Origin: JBCAXA01 sp038534295
Lineage (GTDB): Bacteria; Pseudomonadota; Gammaproteobacteria; Steroidobacterales; Woeseiaceae
Reading direction: 5' to 3'
Assembly (NCBI GenBank): GCA_038534295.1
Contig: JBCAXA010000001.1
Location: forward strand, 372,001 to 436,000
Length of the DNA stretch: 64,000 nucleotides
The translations under genes were made by a program, and so were the position numbers. Position 1 is the stretch's first letter. Every line of letters begins with the position of its first letter. The notes beneath the pieces were generated by a model. The model did no database searches. It was not told where the DNA came from and saw nothing but the letters and a program-made list of their open reading frames with translations. Positions 24,248 through 32,638 of the stretch are shown in pieces.

Positions 24248-25453
24248 ATGGCTCGCACCGAACGCTTTGCAATTGCCGGCGCGGGAATTGCCGGATTGAC
24301 CGCTGCGCTCGCTCTAACGCAACGCGGCGTACCCGTGCGCGTCTACGAACGCCGCAGCGCCGACGCCGTCGAGACAGGCGCCGGCCTGCAGCTCTCACCG
24401 AATGCCATGCACGCCCTCGACGCGTTGGATCTCGCCGACGCGATTGCCGAACGCGCATCGGAACCGACCGAAATTGCCGTGCGCGAAGGCTATTTTGGCG
24501 CGCAGGTCGCGCAGTTTCCGCTTGGCGCCGCAGCTCGACGACAGTTCGGCGCGCCGTATTTGCAGACTGCGCGCCAGGATCTGCGTGCTGCGTTGCTCGA
24601 CGCTTGTCGCGCGCAGCAGATCGATATCACCTGTGGCGTTGCGATCGACGACTTCGCGACCAGTGGCGATCGGTTGCGTCTCACGCTCGACTCCGGCACG
24701 CCCGCCAGCGCTGATGCGCTGATCGTCGCGGACGGGGTCCACTCACGCTTGGTGGGCCGCTTAGGTGGTGACATGCCGCGTTACGCAGGATTCGTGGCCT
24801 GGCGAGCGGTGATCGACATCGACCGGCTGCCGGTGGCACTGCGCCGACCGATCACGACGCTGTGGCTAGGCGATGGCGCACACGTCGTCACCTACCCGAT
24901 CGCCGACGGCCGCAAGCTCAACCTCTTGGCCTGCGTGCGCCGCGAACAATGGCGTTCGAAACGCTGGAGCCAGCCGGGCGAGCGTACCGAACTCGAGCGT
25001 ACGTTTCGGCGCTGGCACCGTGACGTTCGCGCGGCGATCGCGGCGTGCGATCAGCTGTATGTCTGGGCACTGCATCACCGCGAGCCGCTCGAGCGCTGGT
25101 ACAGCGAGCGCGTGGTCGCGATGGGCGATGCCTGCCATCCGATGTTGCCGTTTGCCGCCCAAGGCGCGGCCCAGGCCATTGAGGATGCGCTGGTTCTCGC
25201 CCAAGCCCTGACCGATCACGACGACCCGACGCAGGCATTCGCCGCGTTTCAACGCGGCCGGGAGAATCGGGTCAGGGCGGTATTCGAGGAATCGGCCGCG
25301 CGCGCGGGGATTTACCATCGCGGCCCGGTACGACGCCTGTTGGGCTTCGATATCGGTCGCGCCGCGCGCGGTCAGGCCGCCGCTTTAGGACAAATCGGTG
25401 CCAGTTTCGACTGGCTTTACGGGTATGACGTAACAACGGACGGTGCGGCATGA
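24248..25453 (+). CDS. FAD-dependent aromatic-ring monooxygenase-like protein
   Basis: A 401-residue class A flavoprotein monooxygenase. The dinucleotide motif IAGAGIAGLTAALAL is at residues 8-22, the second FAD motif is LIVADGVHSRLVGRLGG (DG motif) and the third is AMGDACHPMLPFAAQGA (GD motif). It is most like salicylate hydroxylase and FAD-dependent hydroxylases of the UbiH group. Substrate unknown. The gene is coupled by an ATGA overlap to the following sulfurtransferase, which suggests co-expression but no obvious common pathway. Confidence 0.87.
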   Translation: MARTERFAIAGAGIAGLTAALALTQRGVPVRVYERRSADAVETGAGLQLSPNAMHALDALDLADAIAERASEPTEIAVREGYFGAQVAQFPLGAAARRQFGAPYLQTARQDLRAALLDACRAQQIDITCGVAIDDFATSGDRLRLTLDSGTPASADALIVADGVHSRLVGRLGGDMPRYAGFVAWRAVIDIDRLPVALRRPITTLWLGDGAHVVTYPIADGRKLNLLACVRREQWRSKRWSQPGERTELERTFRRWHRDVRAAIAACDQLYVWALHHREPLERWYSERVVAMGDACHPMLPFAAQGAAQAIEDALVLAQALTDHDDPTQAFAAFQRGRENRVRAVFEESAARAGIYHRGPVRRLLGFDIGRAARGQAAALGQIGASFDWLYGYDVTTDGAA

Positions 25454-26298
25454 ACAATTCAGATTGCTTGATTTCAGTCAGTGAGCTCGCCAAAACACTG
25501 CCCGATTCGGTCGTTTTCGATTGTCGGGCGTGGTTGACCGACCCTGACCGCGCAGCACAAGCCTTCGACGAAGGCCACATTCCCGGCGCACAGCGCCTTG
25601 ATCTCGAGACCGAGCTGTCGGGCCCACACACGGGGCTAAACGGTCGCCATCCCTTGCCGGGTTACCACGCGTTCGAGACTCGGTTGCGGGCGGCTGGCGT
25701 CGACGACAACACGCCCATTGTGCTGTACGACGCCTCTCGCCCGGCCGGTGCGGCGCGTGCCTGGTGGCTGCTGAAATATTTTGGCCACACCAACGCGCGG
25801 GTGCTCGACGGTGGGCTGGCCGCTTGGGCAGCCGCCGGTAAACGAATCGAACGCGGCGAAGCACGGGTGACCGACAGCGGTAGCGTGCACCTTGCGCCCG
25901 GCAAGACCGAGCTGACGATCAACCTTGCTGGCTTGCAGCGTCAGCTGCGACGCAAACAAAAAGACGTTATCGACGCGCGGGAACCCGATCGCTATCACGG
26001 CATCAGCGAACCGATTGATCCGGTCGCCGGTCGGATTCCGGGCGCCGTCAACCTGCCGTGGACTGAGGTGCTGGACGCGGCCGGGCATTTCCTGTCGGCC
26101 GACGGCATTCGCAAGCGCTGGGCGGCACTGCCGATCGGCAAACAGCCGGTGGTCTATTGCGGCTCCGGTGTAACGGCTTGCGTGCTCAGTCTGTCGCGGG
26201 CCGTCGCCGGTCTCGGTGACGTGCGGCTCTATCCCGGCGGCTTCAGCGAATGGAGCGCCGATATGTCGCGGACAATAGAAACCGACTTGGCTGACTGA
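25450..26298 (+). CDS. sseA: 3-mercaptopyruvate sulfurtransferase-type rhodanese
   Basis: A two-domain rhodanese of 282 residues. The N-terminal inactive domain has FDEGHIPGAQRLDLETE and DGGLAAWAAAGK; the C-terminal active domain carries the catalytic loop YCGSGVTACVLSLSRAVA, whose CGSGVTA is the mercaptopyruvate-specific version of the six-residue loop (thiosulfate rhodaneses have CRKGVT). Function: transfers sulfur from 3-mercaptopyruvate to cyanide or thiols. Start overlaps the monooxygenase stop by four bases. Confidence 0.93.
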   Translation: MNNSDCLISVSELAKTLPDSVVFDCRAWLTDPDRAAQAFDEGHIPGAQRLDLETELSGPHTGLNGRHPLPGYHAFETRLRAAGVDDNTPIVLYDASRPAGAARAWWLLKYFGHTNARVLDGGLAAWAAAGKRIERGEARVTDSGSVHLAPGKTELTINLAGLQRQLRRKQKDVIDAREPDRYHGISEPIDPVAGRIPGAVNLPWTEVLDAAGHFLSADGIRKRWAALPIGKQPVVYCGSGVTACVLSLSRAVAGLGDVRLYPGGFSEWSADMSRTIETDLAD

Positions 26299-26353
26299 CG
26301 TGACCGGACCGCTCTGCTAGCCTGTCGCGCTCGCGTGCGAATTGGTTTTTGCG

Positions 26354-26941
26354 ATGCTCGACAACCCGGTCATTGATTTCATGCTCAAACGGCGGTCTGT
26401 GCTCGCTGCCGCCATGACCGAGCCCGGCCCTGACGACGCTGCGCTCGACGCAATACTGCGCGTGGCAACGCGTGTGCCCGATCACGGCAAGCTCGAGCCC
26501 TGGCGCATTCAAGTGCTGCGTAAGCCCGCTCAGCGAGCGCTGGCCGAGGTTTATCGGCAAGCCTTTTCGAGCGCGAATCCGGCGGCAACCGATGCACAAA
26601 TCCGCGCGGCCGAAACGCGCTTGACACGCTCGCCGCTGCTGCTCGTCGTGAGCTGTCGCTTACGGCCGGAGAAATTCGACAAGGTGCCCGCCATAGAACA
26701 GCATCTGTCGGCCGGCGCGGTTTGCAGTCACATTCTTATCGCCGCTGGTGCGCTCGGCTACGCGGCGCAATGGTTGACCGGTGGCCCAGCCTACGACGAC
26801 GCGGTTAAGGCTGCGCTGGGACTCACCGCCGACACGACGATCGCTGGCTTTGTGCACCTCGGCAGCGTGACAGAACCGCCGCGGGAGAGGCCGCGACCGG
26901 AACTCGGCAACATCGTCAGCGAGTGGACACCCGATACTTGA
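26354..26941 (+). CDS. nitroreductase family protein (YdjA-like)
   Basis: An FMN-dependent nitroreductase-fold protein of 195 residues. Evidence: N-terminal FMLKRRSVLAAAMTEPGPDD, the FMN-binding RVPDHGKLEPWRIQVL, and the C-terminal ALGYAAQWLTGGPAYDD...GFVHLGS segment, all characteristic of the small YdjA-type members. Reduces nitroaromatics or quinones in vitro; the native substrate is unknown. A TTG at 26342 is in frame, but the ATG at 26354 fits the family N-terminus better. Convergent with the LysR gene. Confidence 0.88.
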   Translation: MLDNPVIDFMLKRRSVLAAAMTEPGPDDAALDAILRVATRVPDHGKLEPWRIQVLRKPAQRALAEVYRQAFSSANPAATDAQIRAAETRLTRSPLLLVVSCRLRPEKFDKVPAIEQHLSAGAVCSHILIAAGALGYAAQWLTGGPAYDDAVKAALGLTADTTIAGFVHLGSVTEPPRERPRPELGNIVSEWTPDT

Positions 26942-26986
26942 GCTGTCGCGGAACCTCGAGCACGGCAACGCGGCGTTGACGGCACG

Positions 26987-27892
26987 CTATTCGCGCGCGT
27001 CGGCCAGCTGCTCGCGTAGGAAATCGATCGCGACGCGAACACGATGCGGCAGAAATCGCCGCGACGGATACACCAGCCAGATCGCCGTTGCGAAGTTTCC
27101 GGCGCTGACATCCCAATCCGGCAATACGTCGACGAGCTGCCCGTCGGCGAAATCCTCACGCAGCATCCAATCGGCCAGCAGCGCCAATCCCAAACCGCGA
27201 CGCGCTGCATCGCGAACGGCGAGCGCAGACGTGGTAAGCAACGCACCGTCGACCGGCACAGCCTGCGTCTCGGCACCGTCACGCCGAAAGTGCCATGCGT
27301 CGCGAAAGCCGGGTAGGTCGAAGCGTACGGTGCGATGCCTGCGGACATCGAGCGGTTGCGCGATGCGCGGCTCGCGCGCCAGATACGACGGCGCCGCTAC
27401 TAACCGATAACGCGTCGCGACGAGGCGCGCACGAACCAGACTTGTGTCGGCAACGTCGGCCATGCGTAGCGCAAGATCGGTGCCGCTCGCGATGAGATCT
27501 ACCGGCCGGTCGGTCAGATCCAGCTCAACTGTCAGCGCCGGATAGCGCTGCATGAACTCGTCAAGCAACGGCACCAAGCGTTCTTGCCCAAAGGCGACCG
27601 ACGCCGATATGCGCAGCCGTCCGGCGGGCGTCGAGCTCGCCGCTCGCGCGGCATCGTTGGCCGCGTGCCATTCGTCGACCAGCGGCTCAATGCGGGCAAG
27701 ATAGCGTTGACCGGCGTCCGTTAGCGCGAGCTGACGCGTCGTGCGCGCGAATAGCTGGGTGCCGAGCGCACCTTCGAGCTGGCCAATAGCGCGTGACACC
27801 AACGACGGATCCGCGGCGGCGGCCCGCGCTGCCGCGGCAAAACTGCCATGGCGAGCCACAGCGATAAACCATTCGAGTTGGGTAATACGCAT
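26987..27892 (-). CDS. LysR-family transcriptional regulator
   Basis: A 301-residue LysR regulator. The N-terminal winged helix-turn-helix is MRITQLEWFIAVARHGSFAA through SLVSRAIGQLEGALGTQLF, and the effector-binding domain starts near residue 90 (PAGRLRISASVAFGQERLVP). It is transcribed away from the azoreductase/dehydrogenase pair, and an imperfect inverted repeat lies on its start codon, the usual layout for a LysR protein controlling its divergent neighbour and itself. The inducer is unknown; quinones or nitro compounds would suit the neighbour. Confidence 0.93.
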   Translation of the reverse strand: MRITQLEWFIAVARHGSFAAAARAAAADPSLVSRAIGQLEGALGTQLFARTTRQLALTDAGQRYLARIEPLVDEWHAANDAARAASSTPAGRLRISASVAFGQERLVPLLDEFMQRYPALTVELDLTDRPVDLIASGTDLALRMADVADTSLVRARLVATRYRLVAAPSYLAREPRIAQPLDVRRHRTVRFDLPGFRDAWHFRRDGAETQAVPVDGALLTTSALAVRDAARRGLGLALLADWMLREDFADGQLVDVLPDWDVSAGNFATAIWLVYPSRRFLPHRVRVAIDFLREQLADARE

Positions 27893-27913
27893 TAATGCGT
27901 TTTTAGCATGAAT
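27891..27913. promoter_or_regulatory. candidate LysR box
   Basis: ATTAATGC (27891-27898) and GCATGAAT (27906-27913) pair as an imperfect inverted repeat (seven of eight positions) across seven bases. The left arm covers the LysR start codon and the whole lies 77 bases before azoR. LysR operators often have a T-N11-A core like this one. Confidence 0.35.
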
Positions 27914-27989
27914 ATGATGATTTTTTCGCTGTTTATTGGTTATCCAGACAGCAATAGGCTACGCCATTCCCGTTAACCGGAGCACCGAG

Positions 27990-28607
27990 ATGCCACAACT
28001 GCTGCGTATTGATGCCAGCGCCCGGCCGACCGAGTCAGTCTCACGGCAGTTAGCCGACTCTGTCGAAACCCGCTGGGTGACACAGACGGGCGGCAACGTT
28101 CAGCGACGTGACGTCGGTCTGACGCCGCCAACCGCGATTCACGACGAGACCATCACCGGCTTCTACACGCCGATCGACGCGATGACCCCGACACTAGCCG
28201 CGGCCACCGCCGAGTCAGACGCGTTGATCGATGAGCTACAAAATGCCGACGCGCTGCTGCTGGCGTCGCCGGTCTACAACTTCACAGTGCCGGCCGGCCT
28301 AAAGGCTTGGATCGACCAAATCGTGCGAATCGGCCGAACGTTTGCCTACGACGGCCAAGCGTTTACCGGGCTCGCCAAGCCGCAACATGCGTATCTTTGT
28401 CTGAGCTACGGCGCCGCCGGTTACCTAAATGACGGCCCGCTCGCCAGCGCCGATTTTCTAGCCCCCTATCTGACCTTTTTGCTCGGATTTCTGGGCATTG
28501 CGCACGTCGAAACCTTCGCCGTGGAAGGCACGACCGGTGACCCACTCACGCTCGCGACTGCACGCAGTACGCTCGAGCAACGCATCACGCAGCAGGTGCC
28601 GGCATGA
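27990..28607 (+). CDS. azoR: FMN-dependent NADH-azoreductase
   Basis: A 205-residue flavodoxin-fold oxidoreductase that reduces quinones and azo dyes with NADH. Motifs: LRIDASARPTESVSRQLAD at the phosphate-binding loop, LLASPVYNFTVPAGLKAWID around residues 84-103, GRTFAYDGQAFTGLA and LCLSYGAAGY. The start is placed at ATG 27990, with CGGAGC eleven to six bases upstream; the longer frame to 27936 lacks similarity. Coupled by ATGA to the next dehydrogenase gene; divergent from the LysR regulator. Confidence 0.92.
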   Translation: MPQLLRIDASARPTESVSRQLADSVETRWVTQTGGNVQRRDVGLTPPTAIHDETITGFYTPIDAMTPTLAAATAESDALIDELQNADALLLASPVYNFTVPAGLKAWIDQIVRIGRTFAYDGQAFTGLAKPQHAYLCLSYGAAGYLNDGPLASADFLAPYLTFLLGFLGIAHVETFAVEGTTGDPLTLATARSTLEQRITQQVPA

Positions 28608-29461
28608 AACGGATTGCGGTTTTGGGTCTCGGCGCAATGGGTGCGCGGATGGCGGTGCGGCTGATTGATGCGGGCTTCGATGTCACCGTTTTCAATCGAA
28701 GCGCGGCGCGGACAGAGCCACTGCGCAAACTGGGCGCGGGCGCCGCGGCAACGCCCGCTGCTGCGGCACGCGACGCTGACGTCGTGCTGTCGATGGTGCG
28801 CGACGATGCGGCCTCGGCCGCCGTTTGGGATGCAGCAAACGACGGCGCGTTGAGCGCAATGCGACCAGATGCCGTTGCGATCGAATGCTCGACGGTGTCG
28901 CCGCGACGCGTCGCAGCGCTCGCTGCCAACGCGCAGGCGCGCGGCATTGCGCTGATCGATGCGCCATTGGCCGGCTCCCGGCCACAGGCCGAAGCGGGTG
29001 CATTGATATTCTTCGCCGGCGGTGAACAAAGCGTTGTCGCATCGCTAGCGCCGGTGTTTGATGCCTTAGGTCAAGCGACCCACTACATGGGCGAGACCGG
29101 GACCGGCGCCGCCACCAAACTCGTCGCCAATGCGCTGTTTGGCATTCAGCTCGCCGCAATCGCCGAATTGTTCGGATTGGCAGACGCTCAGCGACTAGAC
29201 GCCGAGGAGCTGCTCGATGTGCTCGCCGCGACACCGCTCGTCAGCCCGGCTGCCGCCGTCGCAGGACGCGCAATGCTGGCGCGTCAATTTGCGCCGGCGT
29301 TTCCGATCGAGCTTGTCGCCAAGGACTTTGACTTGGTCGCCGCAACCGCGGCTGACGTAGGCATACCGTTGTCCAAAGCCACGCGCGAGGTTTATCGCGA
29401 TGCAATTGCCGCCGGCTTCGGTGACGCCAACATCACCGGCATCGTGCAGCGTTATCGTTGA
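28604..29461 (+). CDS. NAD(P)-dependent beta-hydroxyacid dehydrogenase (3-hydroxyisobutyrate dehydrogenase family)
   Basis: A 285-residue dehydrogenase of the HIBADH/GLYR family. The nucleotide motif is VLGLGAMGARMAVRLIDAG at residues 5-23, followed by VFNRS, the substrate-binding DAPLAGSRPQAEAG (usually D-A-P-V-S-G-G) and the catalytic lysine in TGAATKLVANALFG. The exact substrate (3-hydroxyisobutyrate, tartronate semialdehyde or a similar beta-hydroxyacid) is open. Overlaps azoR by four bases; its stop abuts the convergent trxB stop. Confidence 0.9.
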   Translation: MKRIAVLGLGAMGARMAVRLIDAGFDVTVFNRSAARTEPLRKLGAGAAATPAAAARDADVVLSMVRDDAASAAVWDAANDGALSAMRPDAVAIECSTVSPRRVAALAANAQARGIALIDAPLAGSRPQAEAGALIFFAGGEQSVVASLAPVFDALGQATHYMGETGTGAATKLVANALFGIQLAAIAELFGLADAQRLDAEELLDVLAATPLVSPAAAVAGRAMLARQFAPAFPIELVAKDFDLVAATAADVGIPLSKATREVYRDAIAAGFGDANITGIVQRYR

Positions 29462-30427
29462 CTAAGCGGCCTCGTCGGCGAGTTCGTCGAGGTATTTCTC
29501 GGCATCGAGCGCCGCCATGCAGCCAAAACCCGCCGACGTGATGGCCTGGCGATAGACTTGATCGGCTACGTCGCCAGCGGCGAACACGCCAGGCACGCTG
29601 GTCGCGGTCGCTTGGCCGGTCAAGCCGCTCGTGATGACAATGTATCCGTTCTTCATATCGAGCTGGCCGTCGAAAATGCCGGTGTTGGGCTTGTGGCCAA
29701 TCGCGATGAAAACGCCGTGAAGATCGATATCGGCGGTCTCGTCCGTTTTGACGTTGCGTACCCGCATACCGGTGACGCCGCTGTCGTCGCCGAGCACATC
29801 GTCGAGCACGTGATTCCAATGAATCGTTACGTTGCCATTGCGTTCTTTTTCGAACAGCCGGTCCTGCAGAATTTTCTCGGCGCGCAATTTGTCGCGACGG
29901 TGAATGAGCACGACCTCCGATGCGATGTTGGACAGGTACAGCGCCTCCTCGACCGCCGTGTTGCCACCGCCGATCACCGCGACGCGTCGGTCGCGATAAA
30001 AGAAGCCGTCGCAGGTAGCACAGGCGCTCACGCCCTTGCCCATAAAGGCCTGCTCCGATTCAAGACCGAGATACTGCGCCGACGCGCCGGTGGCAATGAT
30101 CAACGAATCGCACGTGTACGTCGTCGAACCACCGTTCAAGCGGAATGGCCGCGCGCTGAGATCAACGCTCTCGACGTGGTCGTAGACGATCTCGGTATCG
30201 AAGCGCTCGGCGTGCTTGCGCATGCGCTCCATGAGCTCCGGTCCCTGCAGCCCCTCGACGTCGCCGGGCCAGTTGTCGACGTCGGTCGTCGTAGTCAGCT
30301 GTCCGCCCGGCTCAGCACCAGTGACGAGCAATGGTTTGAGGTTCGCGCGGGCGGCGTAAACGGCGGCGGCATAGCCGGCTGGGCCCGAGCCGAGAATCAA
30401 AGTTCGGGCGTGTTTGGTCTCAGACAT
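29462..30427 (-). CDS. trxB: thioredoxin reductase
   Basis: The NADPH-dependent flavoenzyme that keeps thioredoxin reduced; 321 residues, typical of the low-molecular-weight bacterial type. Seen are the FAD motif LILGSGPAGYAAAVYAARA, the redox-active site ACATCDGFFYRDR, the NADPH motif VIGGGNTAVEEALYLS and the C-terminal VFAAGDVADQVYRQA. Presumably partners with the thioredoxin gene at 14.5 kb. Upstream, 70 bases separate it from the ribA-like gene on the same strand. Confidence 0.97.
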   Translation of the reverse strand: MSETKHARTLILGSGPAGYAAAVYAARANLKPLLVTGAEPGGQLTTTTDVDNWPGDVEGLQGPELMERMRKHAERFDTEIVYDHVESVDLSARPFRLNGGSTTYTCDSLIIATGASAQYLGLESEQAFMGKGVSACATCDGFFYRDRRVAVIGGGNTAVEEALYLSNIASEVVLIHRRDKLRAEKILQDRLFEKERNGNVTIHWNHVLDDVLGDDSGVTGMRVRNVKTDETADIDLHGVFIAIGHKPNTGIFDGQLDMKNGYIVITSGLTGQATATSVPGVFAAGDVADQVYRQAITSAGFGCMAALDAEKYLDELADEAA

Positions 30428-30497
30428 TGGCGCTCCGAGGCGTTGGCTGACGTTGGCGAAAGATATCGTGACGAATTGGCGGAGTTAAAGAGCCGAA

Positions 30498-31313
30498 TTA
30501 TTCGAGATCGGGTTCGTCGATTCGATGCCCGCGACTCTTCTTCGCTGCCATGTATCTGACGTTGTCGGCGCCGACGCCGATGACGTGTTTGACTGGCGTT
30601 ATTTTGGTCAAACCGGCGGCGTTCAGATCGTCGATTTTCTTCGGGTTGTTGGTCAGCAGCCGGAAGGGCCGATTGCCCAAGAAGTAGAGCAGTAGCGCGG
30701 CCGCGTCGGAAAAGTCGCGTGAATCCACCGGCAGGCCGACGCTCTCATTCGCTTGGTATGTGTTCTCACCGGCGTCCTGTAAGAGGTAGGTTGCGGCCTT
30801 GGCCCAAAGGCCGATACCGCGACCCTCGTGGCCAGCCATGTACACCACCATACCGCCGGCGGGATCGGCGAGAACACGCGACAGCGCCGCGGCCAGCTGT
30901 GGGCCGCATTCGCAGCGCGCCGAACCAAACACGTCGCCGGTCAAGCATGATGAATGCACGCGCACGACGCAGTCGTCGCCGGGCGATTGGTGCCGACTGA
31001 TCAGAACCGAATTGACCGCCATCGAGGATGTTAGCGATGCAAACAAGCGCGGTGCGCCCTGTTCGGTCAACTCGTGCGCAAGCGATTCGACTCGCCTGAG
31101 CTCGGTGTGCCGGACCGCAGCGTACCAATCGAAAAAAACCCGTTGACCGTCAACGACGATCGGCAGCGGAATCGGGCCGATCACGTTGATGGCCAATTCG
31201 CCGTTGGCCGGTGACTGCGTCGGATCCAGGCGCTCCCCGTGGCGGTTGATGCGGACCAGCTGCTCGGCAGCGATCAACCGTTGCCGGACCGTTGGGTCGA
31301 TGTACGTAAACAT
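30498..31313 (-). CDS. ribA: GTP cyclohydrolase II with N-terminal extension
   Basis: Converts GTP to the first riboflavin-pathway pyrimidine. The zinc site SSCLTGDVFGSARCECGPQL has the three spaced cysteines of RibA, followed by YMAGHEGRGIGLWAKA and LLTNNPKKIDDL, with the C-terminal DNVRYMAAKKSRGHRI. At 271 residues it is about 75 longer than E. coli RibA; the extra N-terminal part (FTYIDPTVRQRLIAAEQL and following) is not the DHBP synthase domain of RibBA fusions. No other riboflavin gene is adjacent. Confidence 0.88.
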   Translation of the reverse strand: MFTYIDPTVRQRLIAAEQLVRINRHGERLDPTQSPANGELAINVIGPIPLPIVVDGQRVFFDWYAAVRHTELRRVESLAHELTEQGAPRLFASLTSSMAVNSVLISRHQSPGDDCVVRVHSSCLTGDVFGSARCECGPQLAAALSRVLADPAGGMVVYMAGHEGRGIGLWAKAATYLLQDAGENTYQANESVGLPVDSRDFSDAAALLLYFLGNRPFRLLTNNPKKIDDLNAAGLTKITPVKHVIGVGADNVRYMAAKKSRGHRIDEPDLE

Positions 31314-31421
31314 CGCGCGAGTCTATCACTGCCGATCGTCGGTCCAACTGGCAGAACTGCATCGTTGGTCGAAGCTGGTAGTATTTCCTGCTTTCGTTTG
31401 CGGAGCGCGAGCTTGCCCGCC

Positions 31422-32636
31422 ATGCCAAACGCCCGACTGTTCGCGGTGCTGTTTATGCTCACCGCCTGCGGCGGGGAACCAGCCGCGCCGGTTGCGGCAC
31501 TCGACAATCCAGCATTGTCCGGCAGTCGTTATCCAGACCTCAGTATGACGCCCGATGGCAATCTACGGATGAGCTGGCTGCAGCCGGCAGCTGACGATGT
31601 CGAGCTCGTGAGAACGGCCGTTTTCGATGGTGCATCCTGGACGGCACCGCTAACGGCCGCCAGTAGCGCAACCATGTTTGTCAATTGGGCCGATTTCCCG
31701 CGAGTTACCGAATACAAGCGCGGCCACTTGATTGCCCATTGGTTGGAGAACGCCGCCGCCGATTCGTACGGCTATGACATACGCTTGGCGCTGTCGACAG
31801 ACGGTGGCCAAAGTTTCAGTGACGCCATCACACCGCCGTCCGCGGGTCCGGCGATCGAGCGCGGTTTTGTTAGTCACTTTCCCGTCGGCGACGGTGTCGG
31901 CCTCGTATGGCTGACCGGCCACGACACGGCAGGCCACAGCAGCCACGGCAATGCGGAAACGCTGCTGCGATACGCCGCCTACAGCGCAAGCGGCGAGCTC
32001 ATGGACGAGGCGACCATCGATACCCGCGTTTGCGACTGCTGCCAGACCGACACGGTCACGTTGCGCGATCGCGTGCTGGTCGCATTTCGCGATCGCTCGC
32101 TCAGCGAAATTCGCGACATCGCGCTCGCGGAGCAACGAGCTGGGGCGTGGCGCTCGCTGGGCGTCGCGGCGGCCGACGGTTGGCGTATAGACGGTTGCCC
32201 TGTCAACGGCCCAGCCGTTGCCGCCAACGGCAACACGGTGGCGCTCGCCTGGTACACGGCCGCAGCCGACACGCCGGCGATACGCATTGCTCGATCGACC
32301 GATCGGGCGAACAGTTTTTCTGAAACGACGCTGCATCTTGGCGGCGAACCGTTAGGTCGAACGGATATTGTCGTGCTGGCCAATGCCGAAATCGTGGTTA
32401 GCTGGGTCGAACGCGCGGCGCCTGACAGCGCGCGACTTGTGGTTCGTCGCTACGGTATCCACGGCCGACCGGGACCCGAGCTCGAAGTCGCGCGCTTGCG
32501 CTCGGATCGCGCCAGCGGCTTCCCACGCATGCAACGTATTGGTGACCAATTGCTGGTTGCGTGGACCGAAGCCAGCGGTGATGACATGCAAGTTAGAACG
32601 GCTCTCGTCCAACTCGACGCTCTCGCACGGAACTGA
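31422..32636 (+). CDS. sialidase-like (BNR-repeat) lipoprotein with CDCC motif
   Basis: A 404-residue predicted lipoprotein: signal peptide LFAVLFMLTAC with a lipobox cysteine, followed by a beta-propeller. Asp-box-type repeats can be read, for example ALSTDGGQSFSDA and ARSTDRANSFSETT. In the middle lies RVCDCCQTDTV, a tight cysteine cluster that recurs in this propeller group and could bind a metal or haem iron. No sialidase arginine triad is recognised, so enzymatic sialidase activity is not claimed. Two bases separate it from the transporter gene downstream. Start ATG at 31422; upstream overlap with ribA region is rejected. Confidence 0.7.
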   Translation: MPNARLFAVLFMLTACGGEPAAPVAALDNPALSGSRYPDLSMTPDGNLRMSWLQPAADDVELVRTAVFDGASWTAPLTAASSATMFVNWADFPRVTEYKRGHLIAHWLENAAADSYGYDIRLALSTDGGQSFSDAITPPSAGPAIERGFVSHFPVGDGVGLVWLTGHDTAGHSSHGNAETLLRYAAYSASGELMDEATIDTRVCDCCQTDTVTLRDRVLVAFRDRSLSEIRDIALAEQRAGAWRSLGVAAADGWRIDGCPVNGPAVAANGNTVALAWYTAAADTPAIRIARSTDRANSFSETTLHLGGEPLGRTDIVVLANAEIVVSWVERAAPDSARLVVRRYGIHGRPGPELEVARLRSDRASGFPRMQRIGDQLLVAWTEASGDDMQVRTALVQLDALARN

Positions 32637-32638
32637 AC

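Noticed and set aside
29558..30559. Plus-strand ORF of 333 codons over trxB
   Set aside because: Antisense shadow of trxB, whose FAD and CATC motifs are complete.
31239..31421. N-terminal extension of the propeller lipoprotein
   Set aside because: Overlaps the divergent ribA coding start and puts 61 residues before the lipoprotein signal peptide.
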